Source of the DNA: Lasiosphaeris hirsuta
Taxonomy: Eukaryota > Ascomycota > Sordariomycetes > Sordariales > Lasiosphaeriaceae
Direction of reading: 5' to 3'
DNA: 64,000 nt
Assembly (NCBI GenBank): GCA_030549175.1
Contig: JAUKUA010000005.1
Span: 4,216,001-4,280,000 of the forward strand
Below the pieces are notes generated by a model. That model worked only from the letters and a program-made list of their open reading frames with translations, was not told the origin of the DNA and searched no databases. Positions 34,340 to 44,000 of this stretch are shown here, one piece after another (position 1 is the stretch's first letter; each line of letters starts with the position of its first letter). The position numbers and the translations under genes were made by a program.

Positions 34340-35329
34340 CATGATGCCGAGACCGGGATCTGGGCCCGGACCTAGCCCGAGCGGCGCCGCCGCCACCGGT
34401 GGTTCCGAGTACCCGCAGTCGGCGTACAACTACGGGACGTGGACGGCGGCCGACGACCGCACGCTGCTGTCGGCGCGGGCGCGGGGCCAGCACTGGGCGG
34501 ACCTGCAGCGGGCGCACTTCCCGTCCAAGACGGCCAACGCGTGCCGCAAGCGGTACGAGCGGCTGATGGAGCGGCGCGGCGTCTACGACTACGACGCGCG
34601 CAAGCTCGAGCGCATCGCCAAGGAGTACATGACGATGCGGCGGCAGATCTGGTCGGGGCTGGCGGCGCGCGTGGGCGAGAAGTGGCACGTGGTGGAGGCG
34701 CAGGTTTGTGTTTTTTTTTTCTTCCGTCGGTTTGATTATCTTTGTTGACACGGGCGGCAGTGCATGTCGGCCGGCCTGCGCACCATCCAGTCCAACGCCC
34801 GCTCGCACACCAACCGCTGGCGGCGCGAGACGCGCATGTCGCAGAAGTCGCGCCTCGAGACCGACGGCGTGCCCCCCGGGCTGGGGCCGGGGCTCGCGGC
34901 CCCGCTCGGCCTGATCAGCCCCGTCGAAGACGAGTTCTCGGGCGGGTTCGCCGATTCCCCCGACGCCACCACGCCGACGGCCCACGGCCACGGCCACGGC
35001 CACGGCCCCCGAAGCAGCGCCGAGATCATGCCGCCGCCCTTCCTGCCGTCGAGCGGCGGCCCTCCGCTGGCGTCACCTCTGCATCCCACGCCGTCGGGGG
35101 TCCCGCCGGTGCCGTTTGGCGGGTATTTGAATGGTAAGTCGACCAAGGCGAGCGCTGGCGGCCGCGGGCTGGGAGGTGCCGTGGGACAAGCTGAGCCGCC
35201 GAATCTCGGTCCTGGCCCTGGGCCGGGACCCGGACCCGGACCCGGACCCGGACCTGGGCTGCTGGAGGGGGTTTGGCAGAATGCGAATCTGAGAGGCGGC
35301 TACGTCAATCAGTCGAGCCATCAGCAGCA

Positions 35330-35362
<33 letters not shown>

Positions 35363-35420
35363 CTATGGCTGGGGCGATGATGATGGGAGCGACACACTGG
35401 ATGAGGGATCGGGGCGGTAG
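33579..35420 (+). CDS. Myb/SANT-like DNA-binding protein with extreme homopeptide tracts
   Basis: Two exons (33579-34703, 34761-35420) give 594 residues; the intron has donor GTTTGT and acceptor GGCAG. The DNA-binding core comprises a SANT/Myb-like repeat at about 285-335 (GTWTAADDRTLLSARARGQ, KTANACRKRYERLMERRG) and a second spanning the intron (IWSGLAARVGEKWHVVEAQ, SNARSHTNRWRRE). The N-terminal half is low complexity: His11, interleaved Gln/His, Asn10 and Gly11. The C-terminal half has a Gly-Pro repeat of about eight units and Gln13 near the end. A nuclear transcription factor is the likely role. Its CAC, CAG and CCCGGA arrays are prone to length change. Large antisense frames here come from the repeats. 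Confidence 0.85.
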
Positions 35421-36376
35421 TTGCACACTTTGGCTGTGTAGTTTGGACGCAGAGATTTGAAAAGATTCGAGAAGGCCTGGCGAAGCTGTTTACGTCCCAA
35501 GCTGCTAGGGGCGCTGCAATGTGAGTGAATGACTTATGACAGATACGAAGAGCGATACAAAACCAAAATATAAATAGATATAGATCCACTCGCTGTGTTT
35601 CGCTGTTTCGAGCAGGCAACGGCGTCCGTCCAGTCCAGTGGTAGGGAGGCATGCCACCCTGCAGGTTGTAACTTGGCAAAATCCAACTGCGGGGTGGGTT
35701 TGATTCAGTTGGCCAGAAGATAACGAAGCGTCACACGCCCCCCCGCCAATCGCTATCATGTCGCAGGAGAGTGCGATGAGGGAAAACCGAAAGGATTACT
35801 TATCGGGGGCCAAGTGGTTACACAAGGACAAGACGGCCGGGATGAAAACAAAGCTTGATGCAGTGACATGGGCCATCCCCCAGAGCCTTGTCGCTGGCGC
35901 TGGCGGGGGACTCGGAGTTGAAACAGCAAAGGCCTGAAAAATAGGCCGAGGCAGATTTCATGGGCAGATAGCGGCAGCCCAAGGTAGCTCGCTCGGTGGC
36001 CGTGGCGGTGCCTGCGGGCCGCATCGAGCGCGGCCCAAACGACCACACTGTCGGGAGCTCGAGCGGGTGCCCGCGAGCACCCGTGGGCCTAATAAGGTAA
36101 GTAAGGTTAGTAGGTGGTAGGTATGTAGGTAGGTAGGAGGTATGTAGGTAGGTAGGTAAGGTAGGAGGTATGTAGGTAGGTAGGTAAGGTAGGAGGTATG
36201 TAGGTAGGTAGGTAAGGTAGGTAGTAGGTATTTGATCTGCTGACAGCCCGCCCAACGAAACGCCGGGGTCCCGAGGTTTGCTCGTTTTCCCCGCATAAGG
36301 TACGATCGCAAACCGACGCCTCAGGCCCGACGCATTTCGCATCCAGGATCATCTCAATGTTGCCAGTGGCGGCACG
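35421..36376. other. Upstream region of the first HET gene
   Basis: No gene supported. It holds the 3' end of the Myb transcript and a GTAG-type tandem repeat (36093-36231) about 150 bp before the HET start codon. Confidence 0.45.
36093..36231. repeat. GGTA-rich tandem repeat in a HET promoter
   Basis: About 139 bp of GTAG/GGTA units. Two exact copies of a 28-nt higher-order unit (TAGGTAGGTAGGTAAGGTAG plus 8 nt ending GGTATG) are flanked by shorter variants. The strand is purine-rich (G, A and T, almost no C). Confidence 0.8.
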
Positions 36377-38257
36377 ATGCGGCTCATCAATCTCAAGACG
36401 CTCAAGCTGGACGAGTTCCAGGGCCACGACGTGCCCGAGTACGCGATCCTGTCGCACATGTGGACGGACGAGGAGATAAGCTACCAGGACTACGTGTGGA
36501 TGGACGAGTTCCGCGACGACGTGGCCGACGGGCTCGTCGACGAGATGCCGCGCAAGACGCGCAAGAAGCTGCAGGCCCGGTACGCGGCGCTGACGCGCAA
36601 GGCGGGCTACATCAAGATCCAGCGCTTCATCGAGTGCTGCCGCACCGGCCAGGACCACGAGCGCAAGCAGGGCAAGCCGCCGACCTTTAGCCACGCCTGG
36701 GTCGACACGTGCTGCATCAACCGCGAGAGCAGCGCCGAGGTGGCCGAGGCCGTCACGGCCGCCTGGGCCTACTACGCCGACACGGCCGCCTGCATCGCCT
36801 TCCTCGGCGACGTCGGCGGGTCCGAGATGCCCAACGCCGAGTTCTACCGCAGCCGCTGGTTCACGCGCGGCTGGACGCTGGCCGAGCTGCTGGCCCCGCA
36901 CGACGTGGCCCTGGTGAACCGCGACTGGGACGAGATCACGGCCCGCAGCCTGAGCGCGCGCGTCATCGCCAAGGCCACCGGCATCGACCCCGAGTACCTG
37001 GCCAAGACGCACGACCGCGCGCCGCCGCGCCAGGCCCCCGTCGCCACCAAGATGATGTGGGCGTCGACGCGCAAGACGACGCGGCTCGAGGACGAGGCCT
37101 ACAGCCTGCTGGGCCTGTTCGACGTCAGCATGCCCGTGCTGTACGGCGAGGGCGCCCACGCCTTCGAGCGCCTGCAGGAGGAGATACTGCGCACGTCGCC
37201 CGACCAGTCGCTCCTCGCCTGGGGGTACGGCGCCATGCTCGACGCGCGCCAGGGCGTCGGCCTGCTGGCGGCGTCGCCCGGCGACTTTGAGTACTGCGAC
37301 GCCGTCAAGCCGCTGCGCGTGCCGCGCAACCTGCGCCTGCTCTTCGACGACGTGCCGTTCCGCCTGACCAACGCCGGGCTCGAGATCACCACGGTGCTCT
37401 TCAAGCTCTTCCTCGGCAGCGTCGGCCGCACCCGCACCTACGCGCTGCTGCCGGCCGCCGTCAGCGGCTTCGTGCTCGGCCTGCCCGTCGGCGGGCCCGA
37501 CGTGGACGAGAAGCCGCTCCTCGGAATCCACGACGGCGCCGTCCTCTCGCGCGCCTTCGCCGAGCACCCCGTCACGCCCCTCTTCCACGCCGAGGGCGGG
37601 TCCCCCTGGCCCGAGACCATCGCGCGCCGCCGCGTGCTGATCCGCGCGTCGGCGCCCGCCCGCAACGACGGCGCCGCCGCCGGCCGCGCCCCGCTGCACG
37701 TCACGCGCCCCGAGCGCCCGCCCTTCTGGGTGCTCAACCTGCAGCTGCAGCGCTGCGTGCAGCTGCGCGAGACGTGGTCGCCCTCGCTCGTCGTGCAGGA
37801 CGTGCGCCGCGAGGTGCCCTCGGGCCGGCTGGTGCTGCGGTTCAAGGGCAGCGTCGCGCACGAGGACCCGGCCGGCCCCGGCCCCACCCACGTGTACCTG
37901 CGCGTGTACAAGCACCAGTTCGGTGGGGATTTCCACGCCGAGGTCGTCATTGTCGTCTCGGTCGACCTGCGCATGGGCAACGTGTTCGCCGTCGGCACGT
38001 ACGAGTGGGACCGCGTGCGCCGCCTCGAGCAGTCGTGGGCCCCGTCTCTGACGGCCCTGTTTTATACCGCCCCCGCCATGCAGGACGTGTCGCGCTGGCC
38101 GTCGCAGTTTGACGAGTGCGTCATCGAGACCAAGGCCGGCGTCGAGACGGCCCGCGATCGCGACCCCGACGTCGTCCAGGTCTTTCGCGTCGACGTCAGC
38201 CACCCCGGCCGCTGCAAGCAGGTCCACCACTCGGGGAGGTGTTCCAACGGGCGCTGA
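36377..38257 (+). CDS. HET-domain heterokaryon-incompatibility-type protein (HET-E-like N-terminus)
   Basis: Single exon, 626 residues. The start MRLINLKTLKLDEFQG and YAILSHMWTDEEISYQDY are the classical HET opening. Next come FSHAWVDTCCINRESSAEVAEAV, ACIAFLGDV, SRWFTRGWTLAELLAPHDV and the region after HET shared with HET-E/HET-D-type proteins (MMWASTRKTTRLEDEAYSLL, MPVLYGEGAHAFERLQEEI, SPDQSLLAWGYG). The HET domain covers about residues 20-170. The C-terminal ~300 residues are a beta-rich, unclassified domain without NACHT or WD repeats. HET proteins trigger cell death after nonself contact; the partner is unknown. Third-position GC is very high, which produces a 707-codon antisense frame that I treat as a shadow. 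Confidence 0.9.
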   Translation: MRLINLKTLKLDEFQGHDVPEYAILSHMWTDEEISYQDYVWMDEFRDDVADGLVDEMPRKTRKKLQARYAALTRKAGYIKIQRFIECCRTGQDHERKQGKPPTFSHAWVDTCCINRESSAEVAEAVTAAWAYYADTAACIAFLGDVGGSEMPNAEFYRSRWFTRGWTLAELLAPHDVALVNRDWDEITARSLSARVIAKATGIDPEYLAKTHDRAPPRQAPVATKMMWASTRKTTRLEDEAYSLLGLFDVSMPVLYGEGAHAFERLQEEILRTSPDQSLLAWGYGAMLDARQGVGLLAASPGDFEYCDAVKPLRVPRNLRLLFDDVPFRLTNAGLEITTVLFKLFLGSVGRTRTYALLPAAVSGFVLGLPVGGPDVDEKPLLGIHDGAVLSRAFAEHPVTPLFHAEGGSPWPETIARRRVLIRASAPARNDGAAAGRAPLHVTRPERPPFWVLNLQLQRCVQLRETWSPSLVVQDVRREVPSGRLVLRFKGSVAHEDPAGPGPTHVYLRVYKHQFGGDFHAEVVIVVSVDLRMGNVFAVGTYEWDRVRRLEQSWAPSLTALFYTAPAMQDVSRWPSQFDECVIETKAGVETARDRDPDVVQVFRVDVSHPGRCKQVHHSGRCSNGR

Positions 38258-39116
38258 TGGTTTGTTGTTGTTGTTGTTGTGATACCCGGGTTGTGGAAAC
38301 AGGTCACATTGGCGTTTTGTTTCGTTGGTGTTTAGGAAGGAGTTCAGGGGTTCGGGGCCTCTCGATGAAATGCATTTCTGGTTACCTAGAATGGGAGCGA
38401 TTAGAACATTTTAACGAAACGAGTAATGAGATATTCATGATAATATCATTGGCATAGGCTCACGGGCAGCTTGTTGGGGGTGCTATCCCCCCCTCTGTGA
38501 CAGTTAATTTTGCAGTGCTCATGCATGCCGTCCCAGAAGCTCATTGGATTCCTCCAGGTATCCACTGGAACAAAAAAAAAAATTATGTAGGAGAGCACAC
38601 CCCCCAGTCCGGCCTTGATCCCTCCGCGGGGGGGCTAAAAAAGTTGCAGCGCTCGATGCCAAGACCAGTTTTTAGCACCACATCACGGCCCAAAATACCA
38701 TGGAAACTACTACCTAATCCCGGATCACTGGGTACCCAGGTATCCAAAGCAATCATGCAATATTAAAAGCAAGGGATCAACTCGGAGATACGAAGCTGAA
38801 AATGGCTTTATGCCTAAGCATACCTAGGTAGTAATAGATACCGCGCATTATTCTACTATGTATGTAGTATGGGTAAATAAGAACCAAAGTCGATGCAATC
38901 CATCAGTTAGGTAGGTACCTAGGTAGATTTTGCTTGGTTAGTGGGACTTAGTCGAGGTGGAATAATTGCCATAATTAATAGAAAGACTGGCATCCACCTC
39001 CAATAGTTCCTTCTGCCTCTAAGCTTGTAACTATCCCCTCTGGCAAATTTCCTAGTCCTACTGGCTAACAAATAGCTACCGGTCCAAGGTAACAAGACAG
39101 TACAAACACCCGGGCA
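38258..39116. other. Convergent intergenic region between two HET genes
   Basis: No gene supported. A GTT microsatellite begins just after the HET stop (38262-38280). The rest is AT-rich and carries several CCTAGGTA palindromes (38823, 38913-38925). Confidence 0.45.
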
Positions 39117-41233
39117 TCAATACAACCTAAACGTCTTTGTGATATCATCCAGATTCAGCCCGCCATCCCTCGCATTGTCGATCCAGGTCCCGTCCATGAG
39201 CCCATCGCAATACGTCTCGCCAATCAAGACCGTCTTGCCGTCCCGGTCCCCTAAGACGACGGGGATGTCACACCCCCACAACACACAAACCACATCACCC
39301 ATCTTGGCGCCGGGCGGCAGCATCAGGTACATGCCCGAGCTCGACAGGCCAAAGGCCTTGCCGCCCTGGGCGGTGCGGCGCAGCTGGATCATGTACTCGG
39401 ACGGCAGCGCCATCTCCTCCTCGCTGCTGAGGTCCTCGTCGGCCACAAACTTGGTCAGCGTGCTGAGCTCCATCCCCTCCCACTCGTCGGGTGCGCTGAA
39501 GAAGTAGCCAGTGGGGAAGGTGTCATAGACGAGCGTGCGCCAGAAGGCGCCCTGGCGCCACGGGATGTCGGGGTCGTTCAGCCCCGACATGAGCGCCTGC
39601 GTGCACCACGACCGCACCTCGACCAGCAGGTCGTCAAAATCGGTATAGAGCGTCCGGATCCCCGTCCGTGCCGGCGCGTGCGACCCCGCCACCCGCGTCA
39701 CTACGTCGACGAGGTAGCCCTTGACCTTGAGCATCTTGTCCATGCGGTTGAACGAGTATTCGGGCTCGAGGTTAAGGCTCGCTGTGAAGCGGTTGTTTGT
39801 CAAGTCGTCAATCGACGTCTTGATGGTGTAGTCGCTCCAGTCGGGTACCCACGACGGCATGCCGCGCTTCTGCGACGACGCATGCGACGCCAGACACAGC
39901 ACATTCAGCGGGCCATGGGCGCGCGTCATGGGGCCGTTTGCATTTGCCGCCGCCGACTCAGCCGTCTCGGTCACCTCACCGTCGGGGCCGACGGCAAAGC
40001 TCATGGTCACCGTCACCATGGGGGCGTGGCCCGTGGCCACATCGTGGGCCGCTTCGGCGCGGCGGGCCGGCGGGATCAGGAACTTGAGCGTGTCGAAGAA
40101 GACCTTTCGTATGTCGCGCTTGTAGTCAATCTTGAATGACTTGCGCACCGAGGGGTCGAGCAGGCCGAGGAGCGCGTAGACCTTGTCACGGGGCTCGGTC
40201 GACTCGAAGCAGCGGTAGCGCTGGAGGGCCCCAAGCAACCAGCGGGCGTCGCGCTGGGGAGCCGGGGAGGAGTCCGCGCCGAGCTCACGCCGCTCTGCGT
40301 GGAGCAGGAGTGGGAAGCTGTCGTCCAGGAGCGGCCACAGATGCAGAAAGTAGGTCGCACCGGGAACCCGGTCTGCTACCATGGCGTAGATGGACCCGAT
40401 GACCAGCTCGAAGTCGGCCCACTTCACCTCGTCGTTTCCACATAACACCACTGGGTTTGCCGACACAGACAGCTCCTGGATGATCCACATGCGCGTCCAG
40501 TAGTTACGCGCACACAGGTGGAACATGGCCGTCCACAGCGGAAGCCACTGGGGTTCCCGCACCGTGTCTGACAACAACAACAACAACAACAACATGTCGG
40601 TTAGTCTGTGCCCCTGGCCACGAGTAGATCGAAACACATACAAAAGTAGTCGTTCTCGGTTGTCATGCCTATCCAGCGGTTTTCCATGGGATTCTTGGAC
40701 CGTTCCGGTTCCAGCTCCGCATTGGCCCTGATATACTCGATGACGGCAGCACTCTCGTCCGCCTCTAGGCCCAGCCACACCACCGTCTTGTTGGCGGTGC
40801 GGTAGATGTCCTGCATGAGCTGGAGCTGCACCGCCTTCTCCTTGAGATCGCTCTGGTTGATGGAGATGGCGTCAATCCATATGTCGTACTTGACGTCGGG
40901 CTTGCGCAGCCGCCTTAGTGCCGCGAACAGCGACTGGCTCACCCAGAAAATGCGGCCATCGAGCGTGATGGGCACCCTTACTCCTCCACCGCCCCAGCAG
41001 TAGGAGAGGGCGTCAAACTGCACAAAATATGGGCTGCTGCGGTCCAATAAGAGATCGATCTCTTGTCGCGTATGGCATGCCATTACATCAGCTGGCCCCC
41101 CTGGCAAGATGGTTACGAGGCGTATCGCATTGTCCTGCTTGATCTTCTCGTACTTGTGCTTGGACTGGTAGAGTGTTGCGCTAATCTGCATTTGCAGGAC
41201 CTGCAATCCCGTCATGGGGGTGGTTTCTTCCAT
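39117..41233 (-). CDS. HET-domain heterokaryon-incompatibility-type protein (HET-6-like)
   Basis: Two exons on the minus strand (41233-40642, 40567-39117) give 680 residues. The intron (40641-40568, GTATGT..GTCAG) contains an ACC-free GTT microsatellite next to the acceptor. The HET domain opens with FDALSYCWGGGG and continues through IWIDAISINQSDLKEKAVQL, RTANKTVVWLG and, after the intron, RNYWTRMWIIQELSVSANPV. The segment DKVYALLGLLDPSVRKSF is typical of this subfamily, as are MPSWVPDWSDY and the late GDVVCVLWGCDIPVVL. It differs in subfamily from the HET gene at 36377, to which it is convergent. It is presumed to trigger incompatibility-type death. No breaks are seen. Confidence 0.9.
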
Positions 41234-41959
41234 TGTCGGTTTTGGTGGTTGTTGGGGAGGAGGGGGAGGGGGGGGGGGGGGCTTGGAGCCTCCATCCCAG
41301 ATTTGGGGGAGATGATAACCTCAAGTACTCCCCAGCTAGATCGAAAAAAAAAAAAAAAGGAACTTCAAGCAACGCTGGAGCTGAAGTTCGCAGAGCCTCA
41401 AACCGCCATGCCCAATCTCAGCCGCGGCACGCTTGATCCCCTGATTCCTTGGCAAATATCGAGTCCTTGGCGGTCTGCTTCCGGCTAGCAGTCGATCCTC
41501 TTAATCCCCTTTGATACCTAATATTGACACTAGTTCTGATCAGCCGGTGAGAGTAATAAGTGCGCTACAGCGCAAAGGGCCGCGGGGTATTAGATCCAAT
41601 CTTCCCCCTCTCCATGAATGGGCCTTGAAGCTTGTCTGATAAACAGCCCAGGGGTTCATTTCAACTGGGGTTGAGCTTGCCCCTAGCGTTCCATTTGAGC
41701 ATGATTTGGTCTGACAAGAGAGGTCTCTGCCCGATAGGAGTGGACTGCTGTTATCCCAGAAGCGATGATACTGGAATAGACATGGGTATCTCGTTGAAAC
41801 CGAGTCAATAGAATGGGCCCCTGATTGGCTGTCTGCGAGGCAGAGCCTCCAAGTCGGCGCTCCGCCACCATCGGTAAACCGTTTCATCGCTTCTCTTCTC
41901 GAACCTGCGCTAGACTAGCATGCCCTCAGCCACTCCCGGCAACCTCGGCCATCCCACAA
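41234..41959. other. Upstream region of the second HET gene
   Basis: No gene supported. A G tract (41259-41281) and an A run (41344-41357) lie just upstream of the HET start. Confidence 0.4.
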
Positions 41960-42703
41960 CTAACAGAGCGGAACCATCAGGAGGAGCAGTAGAGTATTAA
42001 CGGGTACTGGTTGACAACTTTCCTGTTCTGCTGCCCTGGCTTGCGCGAGCGCGCATTCCAAATCACCGCGCGGAATTGCCGCGAGATCTACGCCGGAATC
42101 AAGAAAGACCCCCATGATCTCGGCTGCGATACCAGCCCTCAGCTTGTGACTAGGCCATGCGGCTACCAAGTTGGCTTGATATTGAACCAGAACGTTGGCA
42201 ATATTCCGATGTGTTTGAAGCGGTTCCTCGTAGCTCTCACTGGACATGATGCTCCGATGGTCATATGCCGTATTTATGGTCGTCCAAGGGTCTTGGAGAA
42301 GGCATTTGACCGTGTCGATATATTCTGCGGCTGCGGCAATATGGAGGGCCGTTCGTCCCTAGTGCCTTCCTCGGGCCTGTTTATATCGACATCTCCTCGC
42401 TTCATAAGGGACCCCCTCTGTTTCGTGCAGAAACGTCTCGAAGAGTTGGCCCGCGATGGGATTAAACCCATCGCCTCTGAACAAGCGCACAAGGCGGATC
42501 GAGTCCGTTGACGGGTCGAGGCGGGTGTATTGATATTTGTCGAGCGCCGTAGTGGGTTCTTGTGCATTGCGACTGAGGCAAATCTGAGGTTGGCGGTTTT
42601 GAGATGATGGCAAGTCCAAAAGGGCCGGATTGGGGATGATCCTTTTGCGAATGCGAATAGGGTACCTAGGTGGCAGGATCAGCCGGGCCCGTATTTTCTC
42701 CAA
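41960..42703 (-). pseudogene. Ankyrin-repeat relic
   Basis: On the minus strand, ankyrin-like pieces occur in successive frames: DSIRLVRLFRGDGFNPIAGQ, then RGDVDINRPEEGTR, then in another frame ALHIAAAAEYIDTVKCLLQD with PWTTIN, and finally NIANVLVQYQANLVAAW and GVFLDSGVDLAAIPRGDLEC. The consensus core (ALHIAAAAEYIDTVKCLL) is strong, but no frame runs through. No start or upstream domain is seen, so this is a decayed fragment, possibly of a HET- or NLR-linked ankyrin gene. Confidence 0.5.
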
Positions 42704-42920
42704 TTGCTTCCATGGACGCTCTTGCCCTTGCTGCCTAACAATAGGTACCTAGGTAAAGACCACACATTCTGGAAATGCCAGGTAAAAGTGCGACGCGAGG
42801 ATGAACTTGAAGGTGAGCAAAGCAACATCGACTGGCACTGGCGACATGGCCGCGACAACTCCAAATGCTCTTTCTCTCTCTGAAAATAATCGGGTATATT
42901 TTTTCTGGTAAAAAGACGAC

Positions 42921-44000
42921 CTACCACATGGTCGGTGCCGTGCCATGATACACAAACAACATATTCTCCGCCCCCCTCGGCAAGAAAATCTCCTTAATGT
43001 CCGTCCCTTCCAAGTTACCCTTCGGCCTCATCCCAGCCTGTTCTTTCGGCCCCCTCGCAGGCGTCACCACCGCCTCGGATCCGGCAATCTTCCCAACACA
43101 CACGCCGCCAGCGGGGAAGATGACCTCGCCGAGCCAGGCCTCATAGCCCCAGATCTGGTTCCTGCACTCGGCCCAACCGGCGCTGTAATCAGCCAGGCCG
43201 CGGCCGCCGCGCGTCATGTCGCTCATGGCCCAGCGGCCGGCATCGGCAAAGTCCTCCTCGAGCGTGGCGCGCGCGTACGGCGTAGGCACGGCCGTGTCGT
43301 TCTGGATGGCCCACTTCCACAGGTGCGTGCGCGAGAAGGGCGTGCCATCGGGGTACCCGCGCGACGCCACGGCGCCCTGCAGCGCCACCATGTCGAGGAT
43401 GTGCGTGAACTCGTGGAACAGCACGCCCAGCCGGAAGTAGGACGGCGTGAAGGCCAGGATCGACCCCCGCGTGTACGCCGCCGCGTCCTCTAGCCCCGGC
43501 GCCGGGCCCGGCAGGATGATCAGGTTGGCCACGTGGCTGCGCATCCCCACGGGGACTTGGCTTAGGGTCTGCGGCTGTTAGTGACGGGGGGGGTGGCAGG
43601 GGATGAGGGGTGGCAGGGGATGAGGGGGAGGGGGAGGTACGTTGATGATGGATTCCCACGGTTCTTTGGCATTGTTGTGTCGGCAGATGGTCCACGCTGC
43701 TACGCAGTCTTCGTACCAGACGTCTCGGACGGTAAAGTCAGCGGGCGAGAGCTTGTTGCTCTCGGCTTCTTCCAGGCAGTGCTTGGGAATCCAGTAGTTG
43801 CTCCATTCTTGGTACCTCCATCGGCGATATGGGAGGTTGGCCCGAAAATCCTTGTCTTGGACCGACTCGGAGAAGGGCGGTTGGATGGCGGGCTTGTTGA
43901 TCTCTGCCGACCTCGGCGAGATGTGTGGTGGGAGGGTGACTGCTAGTGACAGTGGCATTGCACCGGCCAGGATAGCCGGAAGCATCTGGAATGAGCGCAT
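42921..44000 (-). CDS. Secreted zincin-type metalloprotease
   Basis: Two exons on the minus strand (44000-43641, 43568-42921) give 335 residues. The intron (43640-43569; GTACCT, branch CACTAAC, CGCAG) is phase 0. ATG 44000 gives a good signal peptide (MRSFQMLPAILAGAMPLSLA); an in-frame ATG at 44051 would add 17 residues. The catalytic motif HEFTH (about residues 172-176) is in a hydrophobic helix (LGVLFHEFTHILDMVALQ). A downstream DFADAGRWAMSD and YSAGWAECRNQIWGYEA probably complete the active-site region; the third zinc ligand is not certain. The overall form resembles fungal secreted M35-like or lysine-specific endopeptidase-like proteins. A digestive or host-directed role cannot be told from sequence. 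Confidence 0.82.

Noticed and set aside
34113..35003. 296-codon minus frame opposite the Myb gene
   Set aside because: Low-complexity Arg/Val/Gly translation in a GC-rich exon; no domain.
36093..36231. GTAGGTAG array as a telomere remnant
   Set aside because: The unit is not TTAGGG and has a 28-nt higher-order structure; an ordinary tandem repeat fits better.
36107..38230. 707-codon open frame on the minus strand opposite the HET gene
   Set aside because: It mirrors a GC3-rich HET gene; the translation is Val/Arg/Gly/His-rich without domains, and the plus strand is a clear HET protein.
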